A stretch of 64,000 nucleotides of DNA from Cristatella mucedo (Eukaryota; Bryozoa; Phylactolaemata; Cristatellidae): assembly GCA_009760855.2 (NCBI GenBank), contig WPIO01000049.1, forward strand, positions 310,001 to 374,000, in the 5' to 3' direction. Of this stretch, positions 1 through 13,006 are shown piece after piece (position 1 is the stretch's first letter; each line of letters begins with the position of its first letter). Under the pieces are notes generated by a model. The model was given only the letters and a program-made list of their open reading frames with translations, was not told the origin of the DNA and did no database searches. The position numbers and the translations under genes are program-made.

Positions 1-1010
1 ATGCCACGTAGGAGAAAGACAGTAGGAATATGGTCCAAAGGACTTGTTGTCTTCTTTGGTTGGGATGTAAACTTTAGGACGAGATCACTAGTGACCTGCT
101 CAAATGTAGACATTGAGGTGCATCCAGGAATCGAGGGACAGCATTATAGGGGGATGCTGTCATCGCAGTAATGGACTCCATGATCTTGTCTATCTTCTGG
201 ACACAAAATTCGAGACATACGATCAGCTAGATCATCACAAGGATTATCAGGTAAGGAGCTAATCTGGGAGCAGTTTAGGAGATGGTTGATCGTCGACATT
301 AGAATATTTGGATTTTGCATCTGTGATTCAAAAATATTTTTATAGAAGCTAGACTTGGCCTTTGCGAGGATCGATTGGTGCGACCTACAGTAGTCCTCGT
401 ATGCCTGTCGATGGACAGTCAGCCCTGATCTTTTGAATGGTTTTTCAAGCTTGTCCTTAGTAGAACTGGCTAGTGTAATGTCTGCGGTAAACCATTGGCC
501 GTCTGGGCGAGGGCGAACAGTGAGCTTAGTCAGAGGTGCAAACTCGTCGAGCGTGTCAGCTAGTGTCGAGTTGTAGCTATCTACCAATGATGACATATCG
601 CAGGGAGGACTGAGCAGTAGAGGCGAAGCAGATATTCTCGCGTGGACAGCATCGATGTCAAGAGTCTTGAGGTTTTCGCGATTCACAGGTGATTTTAGAC
701 GAGAAAGAGGCGGGCACACACTGTAGACTGAATGGAATCTGAATGTAGTCAGATAAGCAGGATTTGGTAATAATTGGTAATAACAAAGTGCAGTTGTATG
801 AGAGAATTTGGTCGAGTGTGTGACCCTTGATGTGAGTAGGGCCATGCATGTCAGCCACAAGAGACAATGAGTCGGTCAATACACGAAATTCAGTGCTGAA
901 GACGTCAGATAAGTCATCAAAGTGAATGTTGAAATCACGTATAACGAGGAAATCGATTATAGCTAAGAATACAGAAATCTATAGACCACTGAAAGCTGTC
1001 CTTATATATT
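1..1010 (-). mobile_element. LINE fragment, endonuclease C-terminus to RT linker
   Basis: Two overlapping minus-strand frames (about 879-658 and 860-144) read as the end of a LINE apurinic endonuclease (motif GPTHIKGHTLDQIL) and the Lys/Arg-rich linker before reverse transcriptase (motifs FAPLTKLTVRPRPDGQWF, RQAYEDYCRSHQ, AKSSFYKNIFES). The change of frame between them and the missing RT core show a dead copy. The family is CR1/L2-like by motif recollection, not by a search. It runs off the left edge and lies opposite in orientation to the LINE piece that follows. Confidence 0.75.
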
Positions 1011-1845
1011 GGACGACATTGGACAACCACATCAGCTCCACAATCAAGTCTGCCTATTTTCAGCCACATAAAATAGCTAAATTTTGGCCTTCTTAGACAG
1101 GGATACCACACCTAAGTTGGTCCATGCATTTGTGACATCCCGTCTTGACTTCTGTAACTCACTGCTTGCTGGCCTACCGGCATGTGCAATCAGGCGATTA
1201 CAGCTGGTGCAAAACTCTGCTGCTAGCCTTGTCTGTCGTGAGCGTCGCAGATGCCACATCACACCACTTCTCGCCGACCTGCACTGGCTCCCAGTCAAGC
1301 AACAGATTGACTTCAAGGCTTTGTTGCTAACTTTTAGGTCACTTCATTCTTTGGCTCCAGCCTACCAATCAGATCTACTCCCATACCTTGCTAAGCATTA
1401 TCCCATTCGCTTTTATAAGTCTTAGTGTTTATACTATACCTCGTAAAAACCTCAAATCCTTTGGAACCGTGCCTTTAGTTCATATGATCCCATAGCCTGG
1501 AACTCACTCCCGACCTGCGTCATGACATGTCCTGACTTGTCCACATTTAAAAAAACAACCAAAAACGCATTTATTTATGACTGCATTTAGTGGGTCCCCG
1601 TGATTCTTCCTTTATGTGCTTGTGCGTGCTGACAGTGTTGCATGCTGCCACTAACCACTAACCACACTTGCTAGCTGACCCTGTGAATGTCACCTCCAGC
1701 CATATTATTCTGGCTGCTTATTGAGCATTCTACCTACCACTAACCATTCGACCGTGCTTAATTTACAGCAAATACTAAGCACCTAGAAAGAGATTGAGTT
1801 CTCTGAGGGCGCTTTATTGAACGTATTATTATTATTATATCTAGA
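1011..1845 (+). mobile_element. LINE family A, RT C-terminal end and 3' UTR
   Basis: The plus frame 1084-1425 encodes a typical CR1/L2 RT C-terminal segment (LVHAFVTSRLDFCNSLL, RRLQLVQNSAASLVCRER, LHWLPVKQQIDFKALLL). A broken WNSLP-like stretch follows near 1500, then a 3' UTR whose end reads CACCTAGAAAGAGATTGAG, TTCTCTGAGGGCGCTTTATT and an (ATT)n tail. The same tail recurs at 4324, 8935, 24240, 36770, 48050 and elsewhere, so it defines LINE family A of this genome. Stops and frameshifts make it a relic. Confidence 0.85.
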
Positions 1846-2924
1846 ATTCGTGTTGCTTGAGAAAGTCAAAAGAAAATATAAGACTTTCACAAGGATTATA
1901 AATCTTGACATATTAACAGGTATAAAATAAATACAAAATCATATGAAGTTGTAGTGAGGATCAAGCTTATGACAGCTATATATATGAATGTGCATACCTT
2001 CTCATAAGTAATAAATTAGCTCCATGGGCTGATATATTAGTTCATAAAAGTTGGCCAATTCATCGCATAAACCGGAGATATCGCAGTTTTAAATAATTAC
2101 CATTAATATATCTTCAAGCTGAGATCTTTATGAAAACCACTAAAACGTACCTCATTTATTGGGATTTTAATATCTACATTTAGTTAATAAGTTTATAATC
2201 CTTATGCTAATTTCCCCAGTTTGATTGATTGTACGCATGCACGTCCAATTCTTTTAAATCCCACTTTTTATTGTACAGCTTTGATAAGTCCTTATCTTCT
2301 AAAATTTGCATTTGCAGTGTCAAAAGTAATGTCAATTTAATCGAAGGAGATCATGACAATCTTGATGACGTGACAGAAATTGAAATACAAGAAATATAAA
2401 CTTCGGAAAAACGTTTCGACGAACCGGTTCAGTGGATAGTTTCGCTTGCAGCGTAAAAATATGGCGGTGCATGACATTGCCTCGTGTGCTTCCTCTTCAT
2501 CAATTTCAGTTAGCCTTTTCTGATGGCTGCAGGATTTTTCTGAAAAACAAAGTCTTTACAAGCCGCAAACACGGAAACCGTAACAGTTCAGACCTGTTTA
2601 AAACCCCCCCCTTTTTTTTTAATCAAACAAATTACAGCCTTACGGACATCTAAATGCTCTCCGCTTATCTGTCAACTGTTCAGTCGACAGGTTCTCCCGC
2701 ACTCACCGTCGTGTCGGCCTACGCTTCCGCTTCCGAGCAATCTTCCACCATAGTTTTGCCGGTTCTTTCGTGGTACTATCATGCCAGGCTGATTTGGCTT
2801 AGTAGTCGGGGTACTCGCCTTTAACTATGCGGTCAGCTACGGAGTTATTCCTCTTAATAAAACATTAAAATTTAGACAGTTGACAAAGATGACACTTCAA
2901 TTCCGAGCATACATTGGCTGATTT
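1846..2924. other. Anonymous AT-rich sequence
   Basis: I see no coding exon, RNA gene or recognisable repeat here. The 73-codon frame near 2432-2653 has no family motif and is treated as chance. Confidence 0.5.
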
Positions 2925-3095
2925 AGCTGCTTTCTTTGGATAGCGACAGAAGAGCCTTTACGGCTATCACCACCACTTGCAGCGGCAATAAAGGTTCGCC
3001 CACCGCCAAAATAGAGACCACGACCTCGGGACTGCGATCGTGAAAAGCAGCCGCCTTACCAAGTGTGCCAAACGGCTCATAGTGACAGTAGCATA
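2925..3095 (-). mobile_element. tRNA-derived SINE family B copy
   Basis: The stretch AGAAGAGCCTTTACGGCTAT followed by CACCACTTGCAGCGG and CGACCTCGGGACTGCGATCG matches the copies at 14205-14345, 20490-20645 and 49930-50050. The tRNA-like head sits at the high-coordinate end, so the element points to the minus strand. This copy is degenerate in the B-box region. Confidence 0.7.
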
Positions 3096-3142
3096 ATTTA
3101 TCCATCTAATAAAAGAGCAAAGACTTCTAGTATAGCCGAAAT

Positions 3143-3740
3143 CTAGGGGTGTCCTATGAGTTGCAGTTCAGTTGTAACGTCGTTTAGTTTACAGAAATTT
3201 TCCCACATCCGGGATCGAATGTCTGATAGGCCAGCATTCAGTTTATAAGTCTCTGCAGCAGATTCTACCGGTTTAAACGACAAATAAAGCCAAAGTATAG
3301 TCAGCATAGAAGTTATAGCCGATTCATATCGTTCGAATCCTTTTTTTGACTGTTCTGATGGAGGAAACTTGACCCCTACTTGATTACGGATTGAGCACGA
3401 CAAGACAAGAAAAATTTGAACCCCGCCAGTACCTTGTCTGCAGGCCGATCGTTATTCTCAATCGTTCAAGTAGAATATCGTGATCAATCATGTCGAACAC
3501 AGCTAATAGATCTAGCAGAGCTTGAGCAGTGATATTGCTGTCCTCGGTAGTGCTTAGGATGTCGTTGGTTACACGGAGGAGAGCATTTTCAGTGGAGTGG
3601 TGTCGTTTGAATCCCGAATGTAATTTTTATGACCATTCATTCCTTTCAATGTGCGCTACAAGCTGCTTAGCGACAATCTTATCGAGAATCTGTGACAAAA
3701 ATGAAAGAACAGAAACTGGATGATCTTTTACTAGTGTAGC
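3143..3740 (-). mobile_element. LINE reverse-transcriptase fragments
   Basis: Read on the minus strand, 3720-3420 contains an RT finger and motif A region (GFKRHHSTENALLRV, ALLDLLAVFDMIDHDILLE) and 3200-3150 contains the downstream NFLKLNDDKTELLLIG-type motif, here FCKLNDVTTELQLIG. The part between does not read as RT, so the copy is broken or carries an insertion. It is non-functional. Confidence 0.75.
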
Positions 3741-4264
3741 CGAGTTCCAGGGGTCAAAGGCTAGTTCCCGCCAAGCCCCGCCATACTCCAGCCACGCTGC
3801 CGCTCGCCATGCCGCTGAGCTAGGGTAAGACGAGCGGCCGTCAGGTTAAACCTCTTTATAATAACGCATGCGCCAACAACAAAATGGGAACTAAACAAGT
3901 CAACAGGGAGGGTCCTAAACAAAGTAAACTATAGGGGCGCAAGACGACGCAGCAAGCGCGAATAAACGTGTTAGTTGGTCAGTCGGCTTCCACCGTCACA
4001 CCGTCGCCGGCCTCCGTCCCACCAGTACAAGCATACGCCGTGCAAGACCCGGCTAGCTGAGTATTCTGGGATAGACGAAGCAGACGTCCACAACAGTCGA
4101 GAGCTTCCGCTGAAAGACGCAAACACACGGGGGGGGGGGTTCACGAACACGCTACACGGGGAACGCGGAATATACAAGTCTCAACAACAAGTGTGCTATC
4201 CAGCTCTGCTCAGGCCTTGGGTACTCATCGCCTTGCTTGCGTGGCCGTATCGCCGGAGTACGCC
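3741..4264. other. GC-richer unique sequence
   Basis: No gene is supported. Two open frames in opposite directions overlap at 3971-4382 without family motifs. The stretch may include the outer part of the unclassified repeat that begins to match its second copy at about 4265. Confidence 0.4.
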
Positions 4265-4472
4265 TGCAACCATCCAGGTGCATAACTCGGCGAGACCGGG
4301 AGCCTCCAGCACAACGACTTACTCGACCCTGTGCATGTCACCCCTAACCATATTATTCATTTTGTTTGTTTTTCAAGCATAATTTTACTTACCATTCAAT
4401 TGCATTTCCCTTTGCAGCAAATGTAAAGCGCCTAGAAAGAGATTAAGTTATCTGAGGGCGCTTTATCAAGTG

Positions 4473-4518
<46 letters not shown>

Positions 4519-4668
4519 ACTTCTCCTACCCAAGAGCCCCCGTAACCTCCCGCTACCGCACATCCGGCCATACCGTAGATCCGACCCCGGCCTAGCCGGT
4601 GACCCTTACCCTCATTATAGCCGCCCGGTCCAAGCCAACAGAACCTAGCCTGGGTACACTGGACCTCT
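4265..4668 (+). mobile_element. Unclassified interspersed repeat X, copy 1 (interrupted)
   Basis: The segments 4265-4323 and 4518-4668 match, in order, the reverse complement of about 47395-47640. Shared blocks include CCATCCAGGTGCAT, CTCGGCGAGACCGGGAGCC, CGACTTACT, AACTTCTCCTACCCAAGAGC, ACATCCGGCCAT and GAACCTAGCCTGGGTACAC. A LINE tail splits this copy between CGACTTACT and ACTTCTCC. No coding motif or terminal repeat was recognised, so its class is open. Confidence 0.7.
4324..4517 (+). mobile_element. LINE family A 3' tail inserted into repeat X
   Basis: This is a 5'-truncated family A copy holding only the 3' UTR: GACCCTGTGCATGTCACCCC, then TGCAGCAAATGTAAAGCGCC, the CTGAGGGCGCTTTATCAAG block and about 15 ATT units. 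Comparison with the uninterrupted repeat X at 47585 shows it is an insertion. Confidence 0.85.
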
Positions 4669-7600
4669 GAATCGGTCTACATTTCTAAATCCCGCAAGCT
4701 TTTTTCTTTTCGTACGTCTGGATGAATCATAACTGGGGAATCGAACACTCCGATGCTAAACATGATTTCCTTAATAGTAATCTCTTTGCGGTAACCCGGT
4801 AGCATATTGTCAATAATTGCAGCACTCTATTGCCCCCAGATAGTCCCTTTTCTCAGATTTTCTGAGCTCAGTTTAATGCTATATTAAATAAACCGCTACT
4901 TTCTCGTTCACGTTGATTTTAACATTCGTATCGACTGCTAAAAGAACGCCTTGAATGCAGAATTTCGTGCACTAATGGGCTCATTTTCTCTTCTGCATCA
5001 TGTGCATGACCATACTTACAACAATGGTAACGCTCTCAATCAAATATTCTTCCGCGATTTTACGCAATCATTTCTCCTAATTCTCACATTCTGCACGTCC
5101 GATCCCTATGCAGGATTAGGAGCCCTCAGGCCGTATCTACCCGGGATCTATCGGATGCTGAAGCTACCGGATCTACCCGGGATCTATTGGATTTCGAATA
5201 CTGGAACTCGAGTAGGCGCCTCATTGCTGCGGGGCTCGCTCGGGCACTGGCAGCGTTTATGACACCAGAATCTATCTTGAATGCGTTGTCAAACAGTCCC
5301 GAGTTGGGTCCGGAGACGCTTTCTGAAAAGTGCTCCATGGTGGCGAAATAAATAGCCGAGAATATGTCTGTCAGTCATACTTCAACAACGAACGCACGCA
5401 CCAGCATAATTTCATAATAGCGAATTAAGAACTACGAATACGGCATGTCAAGAGCGCATGCCGCTTTTGTGCTCATTCTATGGTAGAAGACGTTTGTTTC
5501 CCAATAGTCCGGCACCTAGAGCCGCAGCGCATTCTAACCGTGTTTATTCCTAGTTCTTCATTCGTTCATTCTTCATTGCTAGCTTTAGATCCGTTCATGC
5601 CCTCAAACTCTAGAGAGGTGAATCGGATGCTTACGTCATCAGACCAACAGATGATTAGCCTCGGATGCGCCGGCGTAGCCTTCGCATTTTGACCAGTGCC
5701 TCTAGCCAGAGGAAATCTGTGTCAGGGCCTACACGAGTGGTTATTCTGCTCTAAATCCATGCACTAACAATCTACATGCACTGTAGAAATATGACCGAAC
5801 GACTGTCGAGACGATGAGAGCTTTAGAGGGTCGAACTGCGCTCGCTGTTGATTCATCGATTTTCAATAGAGTGCCTCGCCGCCAATTGCTCCTCAGCAGT
5901 TCTGCAGACTATCCAGATTCTCCCGACCTCTGAGAACGTCGTGTTGATCTAAAGCCAATCGACAGAGCGAACATCGCGAAGAAAAGGGAAGCTCATCGTA
6001 ATGCTGCCGCTCTCGTCCGTGGGCGCCCAAAACCCGTAAGCTAGCTAGATGGGAGAATAGGTACCCTAACTTCGCATTGACCGAAAATGCAGACGGTGCG
6101 GCTGCAGTTTGCTCATTTATCAAATCGCAAAGCCGCACAACGTTCTTCTATCATTCTGTCAGGACGTAAAGACGAAAGTTGAGGTAAGATCAAATATTGA
6201 TGCTCTCTCATATATAAGTCAGATTGAACGCATTAATTATAGCCGCTATAAGTTGGCGTCATTTCTTGATTTAAAGTACCATTAAAATTTCTCTTATTTC
6301 CTAATAATAATATTTGAAAAAGGAATGGAAGCTAAATTTTAGTCATTGGTTTCCCGCTTAAAAGGTGAATTATTTAAGTGTATTTTAATCCAGCGAGATA
6401 GCAAATTTCAGCTCTTTTAGAAATCGGCGTCGTACTCGTAGAGTGAAAGGGATTATATCTTAATTCAATATCGTGGGCCAGAGTCGGACATCTTTTTACA
6501 GCACCGACACGGCAAGGTGAACTGCATAGTAGCTCTTGGTTTTAATGGCGGGAATGCAAGTAAAAAGGTAAAAACTGACTTCTTCACATACTTTTTGCAC
6601 CTAAACAATAGAGAGCTAGCAGCACATCAGTAGCTCAACACCCCCTGCGTTTTCCACACTTGAAGGATAAGAATGGCTACGGAATACTTTCTTACATAGA
6701 TATACACAATTGCACTATTGATAGGAACAGCAGCATCGTGATCCCATCTTGCCGTGAAAGAATTTTTTGCTTGCCACGGGTTACACACATTTCACGTTCA
6801 AATCTCACTGCGTTCTGCATGTTTCAGAAACGTAGCCTCCTCTGCCCACACGCCTAGTCGCAGTAACAACTTGTGTAGCTCCATACTAAATGACATTAGC
6901 AATAATAGCAATATTAATTAAGAGCAGTGCTTAATCATTTATATAGCATCGTATGAGAACTAAACCTCTTTCTTCGAGCTCCACGTGAGCTGCAAAAAAC
7001 AGGCAAGAGCTGATATGCTACAGATAAGAAGCAAGGGTAAGTAAAAGAAGAGCAATTGGCATGGACTGAGTTGCAACCGGAAATAGCAAGTAGGCTCAGA
7101 TTGTCGTCATTGGTCAGCCAATGTCGTACTGTCTGTCGTTAGCGTGCTGCGGTATTTATTTGTGTAGGAACTAAAGGCGCAATCTCGAAGGATCCGATTC
7201 TTCTTAGAAGCGCAGCTAATATACTAGGTTCGAATAAGCGAGAGGAGGTAAAAGAGTAACCCAGAGAGTAAGCATTTTAGATACGTAAGCTGGATAAGTA
7301 AGGTAGCTCAGTGGACCAGAGATAGCCGCTTCTAATTCAACGATCCACTTGATACGCTTCCAGGTCTGTAAGAAGTGGTGTGTAATATGGAAGTTGCGGC
7401 GTTCATGACCGAAAAACCCTAGCGGTCGATTTTTGCACTATCTAATCGTCTTACCGCAATTATCTTCAAAAAGAAAAGTGCTTACAAGAATTTGAATATC
7501 AGCTATATTTTACCGGTATAGGAGGCTTAGATAAGATCCGTCTGATTGCCAAATATTTGCAACAAATTTCGGCACAGCAAGCACAGTAGAAGACTTTTGC

Positions 7601-8934
7601 AATGGCTCGCTCCAACTCCGTCACACGTGCTCGACAATCCTGCCGTCAAACCCTCTAGGTGGCCCTGTGAGTCATCACGCCAGACCAGACCAGATACAAC
7701 CAAACCTTAGCAACTTCAGAGACATATTTTTCTCAATTTTTCTTAAAAAATATCACGTGAAGCGCAATATATTTATCTAATGCATTTTACACTATATCTT
7801 CTTTTTTGCATCCCTCCAAATTATCTAGGCACTTTGGTTACAAATAAGTGCCCTATTAATACAATTGGCGTTTATCGCAGCCTGCCGCTAGTTGCAGACG
7901 ATGCCAACATTTTAAAATTATTTCCGTTCTCTGGCTGCAGTGCAAAATTTTGGCATTAGCACTGATGGGAACCAGATTATTCACCAGATAATTTCAGCTA
8001 ATTGCCCCTGAATCGGCCCGGGGCAATTAGCGTACTTTCGATGATGCAATTCGGCTTTCGGGGGGCGAACTTATGGAATCAGTTCTTTGCCGCTGATTAC
8101 CTGTCGAGAGTTACGCAAATAAATAAGATTTAGTTAATGGCCAACGGATTAAATTAATCATATGGTTATACATGGTTACTACAACATACCCGTACTTAGA
8201 ATTAAACCATGTAAAAATCAGAGAGACAAAATGCAAACTGTTCTTCTGGAAACTCTACGCATAGTACATCTTTGCTTTTTAAGTGCGAAAACATGCCGAG
8301 AGTCACTGAAAGTAAACCGTCGCAAAGCTGAGATATCGCCTGTCTGCTGCTATTTTTCTGGAAGTACTGAAAAAATGCAAATAAAGGTTCGATATGGTCT
8401 GCCGCTCTTCAGTTCATTTACCATGAGCCATGGCAATTAGTTGTCATTAAATAGAGTGCAGCTACGTTAAACCATGCCGAAATCTTCTATGAAATTGTTA
8501 TTCCTGCACAATCCTTGAGCTTCATACAAAAAACCTTTTCAAATACTGGGCAAGAAATAGGAAGGGAACAGGTGGATGCTATTATTAGGTCATTCGCATA
8601 GTGCCCTAAGAGGAAGCTAGACGAAGCTAAATTTCCAGGACAGATTGAGATCTGTCCTGGAAATTTACGACTAGCTATAAGAGAATTAATACCCAAAGAT
8701 TTATGATTTCCAAGGTCTGAAGCATGCAAAAACTGTAGAAAACTACCGTGCTTAGACCCTCGTGATAAAGCAATCATGACGTCACTAGTCGACACCGAGT
8801 AGTAAGACTTCTGGCTAGTAAGACACACTGAATCATGCCGAGGTAAGCACATAGAGCCGAACGCAAAGGCCAAGTTCACCGGAGCGATGAGAAAGCTGAC
8901 TGGATAAGAGATGCACGTCTATAATAATAATAAT
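4669..8934. other. Long anonymous intergenic stretch
   Basis: I find no supportable exon. Short frames at 4951, 5480, 5893 (minus), 8162 and 8487 (minus) lack family motifs. One 16-base motif with a CCCGGG core (TCTACCCGGGATCTAT) occurs twice within 50 bases near 5133-5190. A hairpin lies at 8628-8667. The rest looks like decayed non-coding DNA. Confidence 0.5.
8628..8667. repeat. Perfect 18-bp inverted repeat, 4-base loop
   Basis: The arm TAAATTTCCAGGACAGAT at 8628-8645 is exactly complementary to 8650-8667, with the loop TGAG. Short outer arms (AGCTAG at 8615-8620 and CTAGCT at 8671-8676) extend it with a gap. Confidence 0.9.
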
Positions 8935-9335
8935 AACGCACTTGATAAAGCACCCTCAGAGAACTTAATCTCTTTCTAGGCGCTTTACATTTGCTGCAAA
9001 GGGAACCTGCGACTTAAATGATGCAAGATGATTGCAGGTAGTGACTCTAGCTGGAAGCAAGCTCAAGACTCTATGTGCATTTGTTCTGAATACTTGATCA
9101 CGCGAAACAATTTCGAGCGAGAGAAGGCGAGATGACTAGATGCTGAGGAGCCTGAGGTGCGAGAGCACGTGACTGCAGGTGCCAGATCGGATAGGTAGGC
9201 TGATGAAATCGAGTGAAGCGACCTTTAAGCCAGACCGAGGATCTTTGAAATCGATTCAATGCTTGGCTGGATGCCAGTGAAGCTCACGCAGAAGTGCTGT
9301 TATGTGGTAGAGAAAGTAACGATCGATGCCCAGCC
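8935..9335 (-). mobile_element. LINE family A 3' end, minus strand
   Basis: It starts with (AAT)n and the reverse complement of the family A tail (GATAAAGCACCCTCAGAGAA, CTAGGCGCTTTACATTTGC). The following bases to about 9335 resemble 9895-10085 and the minus-strand RT C-terminal relics at 31690 and 37000. Confidence 0.7.
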
Positions 9336-9894
9336 GCTATTTTATCGGACTTATGAACTGACAATCTTAAGTCCAAGGTGTTGTTTTGATGATACCAAGT
9401 TTGAGGAGTAAGTGAGGAGTTACCATATTTGCGTCAAGATTAATTGGAACAATAACAATACTAATAATGACTTTTGAACCGGAAGAACCCTGGAAGAACC
9501 CATTTCAATCAAGGCTCTTTACAATTTGTTTCAAGAGAAGTGACAGCAAGGATTAATTACTAGATCGTTGTTAAACAAGCAAGCGAGTGCAAGCGAGAGC
9601 AAACAAGACACTCAGGGCCAATGGACAGCAGAGACCTGGTTGGTAGCATGCACTGAATCATGCGTAGTTACGTACGCAAAGCGCACCGGGACAAAAAAGC
9701 ACGCTCCCTGGGGCCAAGGGACAGCTGGCCGGAGAAGATGTGTCTTCAGCTAAGACTTACAGAATATAAGGTTGTTTCAAGTAGTGATCGTACCCGGAAG
9801 TTTACTCCGCTATTTAAATGCATACGAGCTGAAGGCTCGATCAACAAAAGATGTCAAATTAGTGCGATGAAGTTTGAGACGATCGTACGCTGAG
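9336..9894. other. Anonymous sequence between two related repeats
   Basis: Nothing recognisable. Two overlapping short plus frames at 9568-9893 have no motif. Confidence 0.4.
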
Positions 9895-10085
9895 GAGTGG
9901 ACACTGCGAGAGCACACTTGAGGAGTAAGAAGGTCAGATAGGTAGGCTATTGCAAACGAAAGATGTGACCTGTATACCAGACTACGGATCTTGAAGTCGA
10001 TTCAATGCTTAATATGGAGCTAGTGAAGCACAGGCAGAAGGTGATGATGTGATATCCAAAGTGATTACTGTTGCCTGCAGACCCC
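9895..10085 (-). repeat. Second copy of the 9150-9330 repeat
   Basis: Shared blocks with 9150-9330 include GATAGGTAGGCT, GATTCAATGCTT and CAGAAGGTGATG-like sequence in the same order and orientation. It is most likely more of the LINE family A RT C-terminal and 3' region on the minus strand. Confidence 0.55.
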
Positions 10086-13006
10086 ACGTCTCACAATCGC
10101 CACAAAACAACTCCACCCGCTTGTAATTGCTTTACTAGTACGCTTGAATCAAACATAGCCTAAAGCTCTGATTGGTGATTTGGATCGCTAAAAACCGAGT
10201 GAGTAAGATCAGCGGATTAATCTGGTACACCATGTAACGCACTTTTGTTCGTGGGTAGTAAATGTTATTTCCTAAAGCTATCACCTATATCGTAGCTAAC
10301 TTTCCTAATTGCTATCACCTAAAGTAAACCCCAAAAGGTGCCGCGAGCAATTAAAAAGTGCACTAAACGTGAAATTTGATACTTTTGAGAGCTGAAATTT
10401 ACATCTATAGAGCCAATACTTTATCATATCTTAATAGTTGCTTATGTGATTGCTATAATATCTCAGGCAATAATCTCTGGTAATTTTTCAAACAGTAAAA
10501 AACAAATTGTTTTTTTCTACAATAATGGGCGACTACAAATATATGAGATACATTTTGAATAGAAAAATCAATCTATAGGCATATTCATATTGTAAAATTG
10601 TTGCAAAAGTTAATTTGATTGCAGCTCTATCGCTAAATAGTATTCTTCAGTATGCTATCCAAGCAAGATATTATGGCGATATCAGTCTCTAATAAGTGCT
10701 TGTATAAATACGTACCTATATTTACAGGTATATTTTGTAATACTTCAGTGGACCGGTTAACATCATCATGTGTATGAATGCGTCAGCACAGATTGTCCCA
10801 TAGAACGCAACGGACAATCGCCTGGGCAGCTGGGAACTTAATTAGTTCATTCTTCAGGGAAATTGTATAACTAGTGATATGAAGAAAAATGTCTTAGCTG
10901 GATGATATATCGGCTCTTCTCTTTCGGTTGGTTCCTTTCGTTCAAATATCTATCGCAGATCGCTGATGTCATAGAACTTGAACACCAATACCGTTGTGAA
11001 GATTTTTACGGTCACTCGACTAGTGCAAAGCTTTAAAATGCACACAATACTATCAGATGTATTTCGAGCATAAATTGAAAACGATAGCGGTGCAATCAAA
11101 CACGTTGGCACTCGGTCAAAAGATGGAAAGCCACAACACATGATCCGATTCAACTGCACTAGAACAAAAGCCAAGCCGTCGCCACGTGATCCAATCCTGT
11201 ACCGTTAGGAGGTAGATAATAAGCCATAAGCGTGTGAACTAATTCAGTAACGTTGGCTGTGAGGCTGCAAGCTATAAGTGTGCAATCCGATTAGACTGTA
11301 CTAGGAGGATGATGATAAGTCCTGAATCAGCTATTCCATCAAATGGCACTACAAGAGAAACGGTAACTTTACGACTATATCCGAATGATATAGAAGACAG
11401 ATGAAAAACTGAAATACGTGACAGAATGCAATTTTGATTGAATGAAGATGGCAAACCAAAGAGAAACACTTTCCAATCCAATGATGCTACAAGAGGGACA
11501 ACAATTGCAATCATGCGATTCACCTCGACGGCATTAGGAAGAAGATGGCAAAACTGAAGCTTATCCTAAGAAATATTTTCCTGGGATGCAAATCAATTAA
11601 ACTCAGTATTACTGTGAATAGGCTTATAAAAAATATTTTGTGCGTAGATTAAGGAACCCTGTTTGTGGGATTGCCTTTTAAGTTGTATCTATGTCACTGC
11701 CTTATCTAAGTCAACATAAGTTAATCTACTCATTGAGGTCTAAAAATAAAATTAAAAGACATTTTTGTAATATCACGGTTCCTTTTGTTTTAAATAGGAA
11801 TACCTTAATTGATATTTTCCCACAGCCCTTCTCATAAAAGTGCAAAATAGCCCAGAATTTGAAAGCTTAATAGGTAATTACCTTTGTACGTTATGATTGC
11901 ATAGATAGCTCGAGGGAATCCATTTTCCTCATTTTTACGATTCCTAAGCTTGTACGTGTCTACGGTGTATCTTTTAACGATCTCTTGATTTATTTAACCT
12001 GGAATTCCAATGATTCAGGTGTCTTAGCTCCAATAATTTTACCAAAACATTAAAAATGGATACTCGAAAGTTGCTAATGATGAATTGGTTCGCGATCTTC
12101 GTTAAAGGTAAGCGGCCCTTTTGTATTTTGCCTCGTACGTCTTCTATCTGTGCACCTCATGGGCTGCTGATGTCGGCAACAAGCTATGATCTTGGTAGTT
12201 AACCTTCCTACGCTTAGATTGACTGTTGCTGTTTTTTTTATAACTTTTGGGCATTGTTTCTCTTGAATCATTTTTATTGCTGAAGTACCTGAAGAGAGCT
12301 TTCGGTTCTCTTGGGCCGCTATACAAAATAGTGCTGATCATTATTTTCTAATGACACTCCACTAAAAAAGAAGCCGGTTCCGTTCTGACTGTTCTTAAGC
12401 GGCAGCGCACTGGCGTGGTACAACAGACATCGAGATAACAGTTCTTGGCTGGTAGCCAAATGGCATGGTTATCAGTTTCCAACATGGTGGCCTAAGATCG
12501 TTTTAGATTTTCAATAATACTACAGGATTTCACAGAGAGCAGCTAACCAGCTTTAAGCCTTTAACTATCCGCCGTTACCACTGTCAATCAAAGCAGGGGC
12601 AAAGTGGTAGTTTGGCTGGAGAGCTTTTTGTATCTCGTTTAGTGGCGTACCGGCTTTCAGTGTGCTTTATTTTCGGTGAGCAGCCTAGATACAAGACTGT
12701 GGCTCCAACAACCCGTGTGGATCTCTGCTAAGTTAATCATATCACTATATTATATTGACATTAAATGTTTGGTTATCTTGTTATGCAGCTAACTGGTAGG
12801 GAATGTTTAAGTTTGCATCGCAGTGAGTGGTCGGATAGTCTATATTTACTTTACTGATTCACTTCTATTCAATGTCTTATGCATTCACTGATATTCACAT
12901 TTTTTCTCGACCCTATTAATCTTTCAATCATTACCTGATGTTAAAAAACTATTAATTTCTTCGATGAGCACGCTAATTATTTGCTGTAGGCATATTATGA
13001 CTTGAT
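10086..13006. other. AT-rich anonymous sequence upstream of the receptor gene
   Basis: No exon or repeat family could be supported. If the candidate signal exon at 13007 is real, the receptor promoter should lie here or just downstream, but I see no convincing core promoter. Confidence 0.4.
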
